Shown here: in pieces, positions 43,186-51,835 of the stretch
Layout: every line of letters starts with the position of its first letter
Numbering within the stretch: the first letter of the stretch is position 1
Source: Flavobacteriales bacterium
Lineage (GTDB): Bacteria > Bacteroidota > Bacteroidia > Flavobacteriales_C > GCA-002722245
Direction: 5' to 3'
DNA length: 64,000 nt
Assembly: GCA_023251095.1 (NCBI GenBank)
Contig: JAHEZL010000023.1
Span: 1 to 64,000, forward strand
Translations under genes and position numbers: made by a program
Notes under the pieces: generated by a model
Database searches by the model: none
What the model was told of the DNA's origin: nothing
Seen by the model: the letters and a program-made list of their open reading frames with translations, nothing else

Positions 43186-45564
43186 TTATTTTATCAATGA
43201 AGATGTTTGTTTACTCATATTGATATCTGATGCAACAACAGTATAAAAACCGGGAGCAAAATTTCCGAAGTTCACGGAGAAATTATTTCCGGGATTGGAT
43301 TGATTGTAAACCAATCTTCCTGTAGCATCATAAATTGCGATTTCACGCAAGGACTCAGGAGCAGTGAAATTCAACACATCAGATACTGGATTAGGATACA
43401 TCTTAAATAACTGCACACTGCTGGTTTCCGTCACACCAACGGTAGTTGAAAAGTCAATATAATTTAAATTAAATCCTCCGGTAGTGGTTGTAATGGTTAA
43501 ATCCATAACTGCCATTGGTAACTGAATATTTTGCGTAACCGTTTGCCAATTTTGCCACCCTCCTGTATTGGGTATATTGATCGTGCAATATACGATACCT
43601 CCTGATTCTAATTTCAAGGATGCTCCATCTACAAAAGATGCTACTCTGAATGAAGCCGCATATTCTTTTGCTTGTGTTACATCTACTTTATATAGCAGAT
43701 AATCTCCGCCATCAATATATCCAATATCCATTCCGACACCAACGTCAGTTGTAGTTTCCGATTGCACGCCTATCATGCTACAATAACTCTCCGCTTGTAT
43801 AACATCGGAAATTTTAGTTCCTATAGATACAGCATCACACGTGGGGCAAGTACCGCCAGTCCAGCTCATGCTGCCTATCGCGCCTTTATTTTCATTTACA
43901 TTCGCATTTCCGCCTCTGTTCATATAATTCATATTGCATGCGGTTGCGTTACCTGAAGGAGTACCGGCAAACAATATATCATAACCTCTGCCCCAGTTTA
44001 AATTATTCACATTGTTGTTAGGGTATTCCTTACCTGTACCATCCACAGTGATGTTTTCAAAAACCAGATTGTAAAATCCTTCACCCGCTTTTTTATAAAT
44101 ATAAATGCCGTCATTTTTTGAATCGGTGATGGTGATATTCGAAAACTTCACGTTGTTAATTCTGGTACCGGCAACGTTGTCGCATAAAATATCAATGGCT
44201 CCAACCGGACTATTAAACAAATCATTGAAGGTTCCGCAACGCACAATTGTAATATCGGAAAACACTTGCATACCGGTAGTATTGAAAGGTGATCCGCTGA
44301 AATTATTTCCAACGCGCAATCCTACTTCCACATTGTCTTTAATCAAAAGGTGATGCGCAGTATTATTTAAACCGCCGTAAATGGCACAGCCTGCAGCTCT
44401 CCAGCAGTTTTCAGAAGTATTGTAACGAAAAGTATTGTTCTGACATTCCTGTCCGCTTTGCGACCAAATTGCCATATCATCATCACCATTGTTTCTAAAA
44501 TCACAATGCTCAACAATTGCATTGCTGGTACCTTTACACAAATTGATTCCATCGGCATAATTATCTCTGAAGCGACAATTAGAAACCGTGAATCCATCGG
44601 AAGCAGAAATACTTCCTGAATTGTATTGCGCTATCCATGCACCACATTCAAAATGTTCGGCCCAAACATTTGTAATGGTTGATCCGCTGGTGTAAACGCC
44701 ATTAATACCTTTGTAAGAACATGATCTTGAATTTCTATTGGTAGTTAAATACAAGCCTGAATAACTGATGTTACTTGCGTTGGCTGTTAAGCCGCCACTA
44801 CCTCCGTCGCAAGTATTGCTTTCGGTAAAATTTATTTGTGTGTACCACATGCCCGCACCTTTTAATTTGGTGTTGGCCACGCCGAAATAAAGTTGAGTAC
44901 TCACTTGAAAAGTTCCTGCCGGAAGATAAATTGTTTTACCGCCGTGTCCGTTAATATAGGTTTGAAGATTGGTTCCATCACCGGTAAAAACCTGATCGCC
45001 TGCAGAGGAAGCAACAGCCGCCGGGACAAGTTCTAATTCTGCGAAATCAACATGTACATTTCCACTCGTTCTCACTAATTTCAAACTTTGTCCGACTAAA
45101 ATTTTTGACGACAATTTCATTCTCACCTCATCAAAACGCATTTTAGGATTGGTATTCACCACGCCGCTGTTATTGGGATTTCCGTCCGACGATAAATATT
45201 CCCACGACCAGTTTGAACTCAAATTAAGCGTACCTGCATATGCGTTATTAGCATACACATCTATACTGCCCGATTGCCCGTCGGGTACACTGTAACGCAC
45301 TACTAATCCGTCGCCATCGGCAGTAACCGTCCAGCTTACAGAAGCATTTGAATTGGATAAATTTACACACACCTGCTCTGAAGCTTCGCTTTGTAAATTA
45401 GATTGCGCAAATGATTTTGCTGTAGCGCTGGCATTGCTTAAAGTTCCCTGATCGGCTTCATACCTGGTGTAGGGAGCATCATAATAACCGGTTTGTGCAT
45501 TTACGTCGTTTGCCCGTAATAAAAGTGCACTTGCAATAAAGTAAAGTAGGTTTAGTTTTCTCAT
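43186..45564 (-). CDS. GH87 alpha-1,3-glucanase/mycodextranase-like enzyme with CBM6 and T9SS type A domain
   Basis: GH87 cleaves alpha-1,3-glucan (mutanase) or nigeran (mycodextranase). After the signal peptide (ending VNAQ), residues about 30-185 form the YEAD-starting carbohydrate-binding-like domain usual in this family (LQSEASEQVCV, FDEVRMKL). Residues about 190-590 are a right-handed beta-helix. Three aspartates, D338 (ADGIN) and D361/D362 (NNGDDD), have the 23-residue-then-adjacent spacing I recall for the catalytic triad of characterised GH87 enzymes. A CBM6 lies at about 600-720 (QAESYCS...GGDYLLYKVDV), then a type A sorting domain (KMYPNPVSDVLNF...APGFYTVVAS). It is the last of four GH87 genes and the only one with a CBM6. 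Confidence 0.88.
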   Translation of the reverse strand: MRKLNLLYFIASALLLRANDVNAQTGYYDAPYTRYEADQGTLSNASATAKSFAQSNLQSEASEQVCVNLSNSNASVSWTVTADGDGLVVRYSVPDGQSGSIDVYANNAYAGTLNLSSNWSWEYLSSDGNPNNSGVVNTNPKMRFDEVRMKLSSKILVGQSLKLVRTSGNVHVDFAELELVPAAVASSAGDQVFTGDGTNLQTYINGHGGKTIYLPAGTFQVSTQLYFGVANTKLKGAGMWYTQINFTESNTCDGGSGGLTANASNISYSGLYLTTNRNSRSCSYKGINGVYTSGSTITNVWAEHFECGAWIAQYNSGSISASDGFTVSNCRFRDNYADGINLCKGTSNAIVEHCDFRNNGDDDMAIWSQSGQECQNNTFRYNTSENCWRAAGCAIYGGLNNTAHHLLIKDNVEVGLRVGNNFSGSPFNTTGMQVFSDITIVRCGTFNDLFNSPVGAIDILCDNVAGTRINNVKFSNITITDSKNDGIYIYKKAGEGFYNLVFENITVDGTGKEYPNNNVNNLNWGRGYDILFAGTPSGNATACNMNYMNRGGNANVNENKGAIGSMSWTGGTCPTCDAVSIGTKISDVIQAESYCSMIGVQSETTTDVGVGMDIGYIDGGDYLLYKVDVTQAKEYAASFRVASFVDGASLKLESGGIVYCTINIPNTGGWQNWQTVTQNIQLPMAVMDLTITTTTGGFNLNYIDFSTTVGVTETSSVQLFKMYPNPVSDVLNFTAPESLREIAIYDATGRLVYNQSNPGNNFSVNFGNFAPGFYTVVASDINMSKQTSSLIK

Positions 45565-45595
45565 TTAATTATGGTTTGGGGGTTAGTACTAGGTT

Positions 45596-47542
45596 TTAAT
45601 ATTTAATAAATTTTGCGGTTTCACCGGAAAGACCATTCGATACTTTTAACAAGTACATTCCCGGCGCCAAATCATCCCCAACAGAATAAACCCCACCTCC
45701 CGTCAGATTTGTATTCCACAAAACTTTACCATTCATATCCATGATGCTTACTGAAAACAATTCTCCGTTTTCTGAATTAAGATTTAAATTTCCCGAAGTG
45801 GAAAACGGATTCGGATAAAAAGAAAAAGAAGAGTTTTTATTTTTAAGATTAGCAACTGCATTGTAATGCTGAGTACAATCTTCCGTCCAGACGAAAGTGC
45901 CGATTTGCGCATTATTAATATTTGACGCCGCATTTCCTCCTCTGTCGCTATAAGTCATGTTGCAATAAGTTCCATAGCCGGCAGGATTGCCTACAAACAA
46001 AATTCCATAACCTCTTCCCCAGTTTAAATTCTTGACATTATTATATGGATATTCTTTGCCGGTTCCTTTGATGGCAATATTCTCAAAAATCAAATTATAA
46101 AATCCTTCACCACCTTTTTTATAAATATAAATTGCATTGTTTTTTGAATCGATAATATCAATATTTGAAAATCTCACATTATTGATTCGTGTCCCTGCTA
46201 CATTGTTACATGCTACATCAATGGCTCCTATAGTTCCATTGAAAAGATCGTTGAAAGTACCACAACCGATAATGGTGATATCAGAAAAAACATGCATTCC
46301 ATTTTTGTTGAATCCGATTCCTGCAAAATCATTGTTTACTTTCAAGCCCGCTTCCAGATTATCCTTAATCAAAAGATGATGCGCCTGGTTGTTCAATCCT
46401 CCGTAAATGGCGCAGCCTGCAGATCTCCAGCAATGTTCGGAAGTATTGTAACGATAGGTATTGTTCTGACATTCCAATCCGTTGGCCGACCAGATCGCCA
46501 TATCATCATCGCCGTTGTTACGAAAACTGCAGTGCTCAACAATAGCATTTGAAGTGCCTTTGCATAAATTAATTCCATCGGCATAATTATTTCTGAAGCG
46601 GCAATTCGACAGCGTAAATCCATCGGCATAATCCGGACCACCAATATTGTACTGACCTATCCATGCACCGCATTCAAAATGTTCGGCCCATAAATTTGTG
46701 ATCATAGATCCGGAAGTATAAACTCCGTTGATGGCTTTGTAAGAATTGGATCTTGAATTTCTGACTGTGGTTAAATACAAATCTGAATAGCTGATGTTAT
46801 TGGCATTTGCACGCAAACCTCCTTTTTTAGCATCGGTAAAATGTATGCGTGTATACCACATGCCCGCACCTTTTAAAACAGTGTTGTTTACACCAAAATA
46901 CAATTCACTTCCTACCTCATAAACACCTGCGGGAAGGTAAATTGTTTTACCTCCGTGCGAATCAATAAAACTTTGCAAACCACTGCCGGTTCCTGAATAA
47001 ACAACATCATTGACTGCCCACAACACTTCTGCGGAGATTGCTTCCATCTCAACAAAATCAATATGGATGTTACCACTTTTTCGTGCTAATTTTAATTTCT
47101 TTCCGGCAGAAATCAGAGAAGATAATTTTAATCTTACTTCATCAAATCTCATTTTAGGATTGGCATTGGCTAAGCCTAAATTTTCCCAGGAATAATAAGA
47201 AGTCAATTTTAAAGTATCTACTAAAATATTATCGGCATAAACTGCCACAACACCTGAATCTCCATTGGGTACACTGTAACGCAAAACTAATCCGTCTGCC
47301 GCGGACGAAAGTGTCCATTCAACAGAAGCGGCAGATGCAGACAAATCAACACACACCTGATTGGATGCTTCACTTTGTAAAGCCGACTGCGCATAAGATT
47401 TTGCAGTAACAACAGCATTTGCCAAAATAGCCGAATCAGCCTCATAGCGAATATATGGTGCATCAAAATATCCTCGTTGCGCAACGAGATTATTCGTTAG
47501 AAATAAAACAAAGTATAATATTAGTATTCGTAGTTTTTTCAT
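45596..47542 (-). CDS. GH87 alpha-1,3-glucanase-like enzyme with T9SS type A domain
   Basis: The second paralogue upstream from the operon end, 648 residues. The signal peptide ends NLVAQ. The N-terminal YEAD-type domain (IRYEADSAILANA, LQSEASNQVCVDL) covers about residues 30-170 and the beta-helix about 175-560. The aspartate triad is D322, D345 and D346. The T9SS type A domain (FSFYPNPFSTSGNLNL...APGMYLLKVSN) follows the helix directly, without a CBM6. It sits 31 bp upstream of the next GH87 gene. Likely an extracellular or surface enzyme. Confidence 0.88.
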   Translation of the reverse strand: MKKLRILILYFVLFLTNNLVAQRGYFDAPYIRYEADSAILANAVVTAKSYAQSALQSEASNQVCVDLSASAASVEWTLSSAADGLVLRYSVPNGDSGVVAVYADNILVDTLKLTSYYSWENLGLANANPKMRFDEVRLKLSSLISAGKKLKLARKSGNIHIDFVEMEAISAEVLWAVNDVVYSGTGSGLQSFIDSHGGKTIYLPAGVYEVGSELYFGVNNTVLKGAGMWYTRIHFTDAKKGGLRANANNISYSDLYLTTVRNSRSNSYKAINGVYTSGSMITNLWAEHFECGAWIGQYNIGGPDYADGFTLSNCRFRNNYADGINLCKGTSNAIVEHCSFRNNGDDDMAIWSANGLECQNNTYRYNTSEHCWRSAGCAIYGGLNNQAHHLLIKDNLEAGLKVNNDFAGIGFNKNGMHVFSDITIIGCGTFNDLFNGTIGAIDVACNNVAGTRINNVRFSNIDIIDSKNNAIYIYKKGGEGFYNLIFENIAIKGTGKEYPYNNVKNLNWGRGYGILFVGNPAGYGTYCNMTYSDRGGNAASNINNAQIGTFVWTEDCTQHYNAVANLKNKNSSFSFYPNPFSTSGNLNLNSENGELFSVSIMDMNGKVLWNTNLTGGGVYSVGDDLAPGMYLLKVSNGLSGETAKFIKY

Positions 47543-47629
47543 ATAAATGTTTGGGGGTTTATATAAACTCTCGATGTAATAAATGTCTTTTTACATAAGC
47601 AAAATTTTAAAATGAATTATCTAATGATT

Positions 47630-49378
47630 CTATTTGGGTGCATTTCCACAGCCCTCAACCTTCAGCCATTCCAGAGTTCCGATCTCGACAGAATTAACAT
47701 CTGCCTTAGCACTTCCTCCTCTGTTTTTAATAGTCAGATTACAATAAGTGATATTTCCTTTAGGTTTATATTTAAAAAACACTCCTGCTCCTCTTTCTCT
47801 TTCTGCATTGATTCCTTTTGCATCATTGTAAGGATATTCTTTTCCTGTTCCGTCAATGTTGATGTTTTCAAAAACCATATTAACGATTTTATCACCGCCG
47901 AAACGCAAGATATAAACAGCATCATTTTTTGAATTAATAATATCGATGTTGGAGAACTTAACGTTTTTAACTTTCATACCGCATCTGTCAGTGCAGCTGA
48001 TGTCAATCGCTCCGATAGGACCATAATACAAATCGTTGTTTGTTCCGCATCTGATGATAGTAATATCCGAAAACTCATGCATTCCCGCATCATTGAATCC
48101 TGCGCCCGGAAAAGCATTGTTCACTCTTAATCCTGCTTCCAGATTATCTTTAATTAAAAGATGATGTGCTTTATTATTCAAGCCGCCATAAATAGCGCAA
48201 CCTGATGCTCTCCATGTGTTTTCAGATGTACAATAAGCGAAAGTATTGTTTTGACATTCCATTTTATCGGCCGACCAGATGGCCATGTCGTCATCACCGT
48301 TGTTACGGAAACTGCAATGTTCAACAATAGTATTTCTGGTACCTTTACACAAATTGATTCCATCGGCATAATTGCCTCTGAATCTGCAATTCGTTACTAA
48401 AAATCCGTCGGCATATTCCACTTCACCTTTGTTGTATTGTGCTATCCATGCACCACATTCAAAATGCTCGGCCCACACATTTTTAATCACCGATTTCTGA
48501 GTAAAAATCCCGTTGATCGCTTTGTAAGAATTGGATCGTGAATTATTATCAGTAGTTAAAAAAAGATCTGTGAAACTGATGTCTTTTGCGTTGGCATACA
48601 ATCCGCCTTTCAGCCATTTTATTTTTTTGAAATTCAATTGTGTGTACCACATTCCGGCACCTTTTAAAGTAGTGCCGTTTACACCAAAATAAAGCTCGCT
48701 GTAAATGTTGTAAACTCCCGCAGGAACATAAATTGTTTTACCTCCGTTTTGATCAATAAAACTTTGCAGCTCATCTCCTTCTCCCGAAAAAACAAGATCC
48801 CCCGGAGCAGCGGAAACAGCAGCAGGAACAGTTTCTATTTCAACGAAATCAATATGAATATTACCGCTTTTATTTACGAGTTTTAATTTTCCTCCCGCAG
48901 CAATTTTTGAAGGCAACTTCATTCTGATTTCATCAAAACGCATTTTAGGATTGGTGTTGGTAACACCGCTGTTGTTGGAGTTTCCATCTTTCCACAAATA
49001 CTCCCACGACCAGTGTGCACTCAAATTTAAAGTGCCCGCTTTTTTTCCGTCGGCATAAACATCCAGTTCCGCTGTGCTGGAATCAGGAACGCTAAAACGA
49101 ACTACCAATCCATCACCACCTTCTTTAATTTTCCATTCAACAGAAGATTTCTTTTTAGTAAGATCAACACATATTTGCTCCGAAGCTTCGCTTTGCAATT
49201 CAGTCTGACTGAAAGACATTGCAGTTGCTTTTGCTTTCGACAAAGTTGCTTTATCCGCTTCATACCTTACATAAGGCGCATCGTAATAACCTCTCTGATC
49301 GCTTTGCGCATTAAGGAAGCCATTTGTTAAAAATAAAATGGCACAAGATATCCCGCTTAAAATCTTAGATTTTTTCAT
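47630..49378 (-). CDS. GH87 alpha-1,3-glucanase-like enzyme without sorting domain
   Basis: This 582-residue paralogue has the same order: signal peptide (ending FLNAQS), YEAD-type domain, beta-helix. The aspartate triad is D339, D362 and D363 within ADGIN...NNGDDD. It stops soon after the helix (GTLEWLKVEGCGNAPK) and lacks any T9SS C-terminal domain, so Sec export would leave it in the periplasm. The 87-bp gap to the next gene holds no clear promoter. Confidence 0.87.
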   Translation of the reverse strand: MKKSKILSGISCAILFLTNGFLNAQSDQRGYYDAPYVRYEADKATLSKAKATAMSFSQTELQSEASEQICVDLTKKKSSVEWKIKEGGDGLVVRFSVPDSSTAELDVYADGKKAGTLNLSAHWSWEYLWKDGNSNNSGVTNTNPKMRFDEIRMKLPSKIAAGGKLKLVNKSGNIHIDFVEIETVPAAVSAAPGDLVFSGEGDELQSFIDQNGGKTIYVPAGVYNIYSELYFGVNGTTLKGAGMWYTQLNFKKIKWLKGGLYANAKDISFTDLFLTTDNNSRSNSYKAINGIFTQKSVIKNVWAEHFECGAWIAQYNKGEVEYADGFLVTNCRFRGNYADGINLCKGTRNTIVEHCSFRNNGDDDMAIWSADKMECQNNTFAYCTSENTWRASGCAIYGGLNNKAHHLLIKDNLEAGLRVNNAFPGAGFNDAGMHEFSDITIIRCGTNNDLYYGPIGAIDISCTDRCGMKVKNVKFSNIDIINSKNDAVYILRFGGDKIVNMVFENINIDGTGKEYPYNDAKGINAERERGAGVFFKYKPKGNITYCNLTIKNRGGSAKADVNSVEIGTLEWLKVEGCGNAPK

Positions 49379-49411
49379 GTGTAGATAATTTAATTTTAAT
49401 AGTCGCCTAGC

Positions 49412-51148
49412 TTATTTCACCTTCACGCAATCTTTCACTTCCGTTAAAGTAAAAGAACCTATTCCATTATCATCTACATCTACCATAGCACTTCCACCAC
49501 GATTTTTATAAACAATATTACAAGACGTAGCATTTCCTGCAGGATTTTGAATGATGATCATACCAAAACCACGAGGCCAGTCTTTTTTCTGTTCATTGTT
49601 GTAAGGAAATTCTCTTCCTGTTCCATCCACAGTAATGTTTTCAAAAACCAGATTGTAAAATCCTTTTCCGCCGATTTTGTTCATCAGGATCGCATTGTCT
49701 TTGGCATCAATCACATCAATGTTTGAGAATTTTATGTTTTGAACTTTTGTTCCTGCCAAGCTGTTACACATCAAATCGATGGCACCCACCATGTTGTAAA
49801 ACAAGTCGTTGAAAGTACCGCATCTTACAATGGTAATATTTGAAAATTCATGCATTCCTTTTTCACTGAAACCAACACCGGGATAGTTGTTGTTTACTCT
49901 GATACCACACTCCACATGATCTTTCACAATAATGTGATGCGCTTTGTTGTTTGTTCCGCCGTAGATGGCACAACCTGATGATCTCCATCCGTTTTCAGCA
50001 GTACTGTAAGCAAAAGTATTGTTCATACATTCCAATCCGTCGGCACACCAAATTGCCATGTCGTCGTCACCATTGTTACGGAAGCTGCAATGTTCAACGG
50101 TTGTATTTCTTGTTCCTTTACAAAGATTGATGCCGTCGGCATAATTGTTTCTGAAACGACAATTAGAAACTGTAAATCCATCAGCAAATAAAATATCACC
50201 GATATTGTATTGAGCGATCCAGGCTCCGCATTCAAAATGTTCTACCCAAAGATTTTTAATAACAGATCCGCTGGTGAAAACACCATTGATTCCTTTGTAA
50301 GAACTTGATCTTGAATTTCTGGTGGTTGTTAATGACAAATCTAAAAAACTAATGTCTTTTGCGTTGGCACGAAGACCACCTTGCAAATAATCTTCACTTG
50401 TAAAATTCACGGTAGAATACCACATCCCTGCACCTTTCAGTTTAGTTCCCGGTACACCGAAATACAATTCTCTGTTTACATTGTAAGTTCCTGCCGGCAA
50501 ATAAATAGATTTTCCTCCGCCTTTGTTGTCGATGAAAACCTGTAAATCACTACCATCTCCTGTGTAAACCAAATCAGCCGCTGTAGCCTGAACCGCTGCA
50601 GGTACTGCTTCCAATTCTATAAAATCAAGATGAATATCTCCGCTTTTGTTAACCAGTTTTATTTTTCCGCCTGCTGCAATTTTAGAAGGTAATTTTAAAC
50701 GAACTTCATCAAAACGCATTTTAGGATTTTCATTTTTAACGGCAACGTTATTCGGATTACCATTTGTAGTTAAATACTCCCATGACCAATAAGAAGTAAG
50801 ATTCAAAGTTCCAACCAATTTACCATCAGCATAAACATCCACCACTCCTGATTTTTCATCGGGTACACTGTAACGAACCACTAATCCGTCGGCCTCTTTT
50901 TTCAGTTTCCATTCTACAGAAGCATCTTTAGCCGATAAATCAACACATACCTGCTCAGAGGCTTCACTTTGTAAATCTTTCTGATTGAAAGACATCATGG
51001 CTATGGTAGCATTGGTTAAAGCACCCTGATCAGCTTCATATCTAAGATAGGGAGCATCATAATAACCTCTTTCGTCCTGGGCGTTTAAGCTTGTCGACAA
51101 ACATAGCGCCGCACCAAGTATTAGATTTAAAGTTTTTAAGGTTCTCAT
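49412..51148 (-). CDS. GH87 alpha-1,3-glucanase-like enzyme, first gene of the array, without sorting domain
   Basis: I place the start at the ATG at 51148 (MRTLKTLNLILGAALCLSTSLNAQ); the frame extends ten codons to a non-ATG at 51178, which adds nothing signal-like. The 578-residue protein has the YEAD-type N-terminal domain and a beta-helix with triad D338, D361 and D362. It ends right after the helix (GSFTLTEVKDCVKVK) with no sorting domain, like its neighbour, and is probably periplasmic. Promoter E lies about 80 bp upstream and should drive all four genes. Confidence 0.87.
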   Translation of the reverse strand: MRTLKTLNLILGAALCLSTSLNAQDERGYYDAPYLRYEADQGALTNATIAMMSFNQKDLQSEASEQVCVDLSAKDASVEWKLKKEADGLVVRYSVPDEKSGVVDVYADGKLVGTLNLTSYWSWEYLTTNGNPNNVAVKNENPKMRFDEVRLKLPSKIAAGGKIKLVNKSGDIHLDFIELEAVPAAVQATAADLVYTGDGSDLQVFIDNKGGGKSIYLPAGTYNVNRELYFGVPGTKLKGAGMWYSTVNFTSEDYLQGGLRANAKDISFLDLSLTTTRNSRSSSYKGINGVFTSGSVIKNLWVEHFECGAWIAQYNIGDILFADGFTVSNCRFRNNYADGINLCKGTRNTTVEHCSFRNNGDDDMAIWCADGLECMNNTFAYSTAENGWRSSGCAIYGGTNNKAHHIIVKDHVECGIRVNNNYPGVGFSEKGMHEFSNITIVRCGTFNDLFYNMVGAIDLMCNSLAGTKVQNIKFSNIDVIDAKDNAILMNKIGGKGFYNLVFENITVDGTGREFPYNNEQKKDWPRGFGMIIIQNPAGNATSCNIVYKNRGGSAMVDVDDNGIGSFTLTEVKDCVKVK

Positions 51149-51229
51149 AATTTCTTTATTTAATGGGTTTTGAATCATTAAGTGTATTCGTTTTAATCAA
51201 AAGTGTTAATCGTTCACATTTCATTTACT

Positions 51230-51357
51230 CAAATAAACATTTTACTTAACACTAAATCCAATTGTCCCTGAAAAATCAAGACGAAACACAAAACCACAAA
51301 TCATTAAGTATTTGATTATCAAACTACAAATAGGCTTAAATAGATTCATAAATATGG
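51230..51357 (-). promoter_or_regulatory. Shared-architecture promoter, site E
   Basis: Minus-strand elements: CCATATTT (51357-51350); AATCAAATACTTA (51317-51305) inside the near-palindrome GTTTGATAATCAAAT; CTTGATTTTTCA (51280-51269); GACAATTGG (51266-51258); a 20-bp spacer; TTTATTTG (51237-51230). It serves the GH87 operon. I see nothing in 51358-51590 between this and site C. Confidence 0.8.
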
Positions 51358-51595
51358 CTTTTTATTAAAAAAATATGGAGTTAAATGATCGACTTTAAGG
51401 CTCAACAGATGCTTTTACAAACAAATTCCGGCCCGAAGATGAAATTTTAAAAAGAAAAATAAATGATCTGCCGGTATTTTATGAATAGGAGAAATACCTG
51501 ATTAAATAAATGATGGTTAACGTAAATTACTTCAATTAAATAGGCCCGGGAAGATGCATTCATCAAAAAATCGCCGACAGACAGCCGACTTTGAT

Positions 51596-51722
51596 CTATA
51601 TTTTTTATGCTGCCTTATTACAATTGAATACTGAAAATCAATGATTTAGAAACAGACCTCGTGATTTTCATTGATATTAAAAATTGAGGGCTGGTTTTTA
51701 CAAAAACAATATCCGTCTTTTA
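51596..51722 (+). promoter_or_regulatory. Orphan copy of the shared promoter, site C
   Basis: CTATATTT at 51596; AATCAATGATTTA at 51636-51648; ATTTTCATTGATATTA at 51664-51679 (as in site B); GAGGGCTGG at 51686-51694; a 20-bp gap, then GTCTTTTA where the -7 should be, a poor match. It faces right with no ORF ahead of it, only a terminator and the 3' end of an oppositely oriented gene. Confidence 0.55.
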
Positions 51723-51727
51723 CACCA

Positions 51728-51823
51728 CAGACGTTCGTATAAATACTTACAATATAAAGATCCTTACCTGGTTAGATTTGACCCCTATCCCATGCTTCTT
51801 GAGGGAGAAGCATGGGATTTTTT
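51728..51823 (+). ncRNA. Candidate small RNA from orphan promoter C to terminator
   Basis: If site C is active, transcription would begin near 51728 and end at the hairpin at 51788-51823, giving an RNA of roughly 95 nt with no start-to-stop ORF of note. The poor -7 box is the main argument against activity. Confidence 0.3.
51788..51823 (+). terminator. Intrinsic terminator, plus-strand orientation
   Basis: TCCCATGCTTCT / AGAAGCATGGGA (12 bp, 6-nt loop) followed by TTTTTT. The T-run lies on the plus-strand side only, so it fits a rightward transcript, although the nearby minus-strand gene (stop at 51836) could also use the hairpin. Confidence 0.8.
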
Positions 51824-51835
51824 ATGTCTCTTTTT

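Noticed and set aside
43186-51148. Reading the beta-helix proteins as pectate lyases or GH28 polygalacturonases
   Set aside because: The ADGIN...GDDD aspartate spacing and the YEAD-type N-terminal domain fit GH87 better; no pectin-related genes are nearby.
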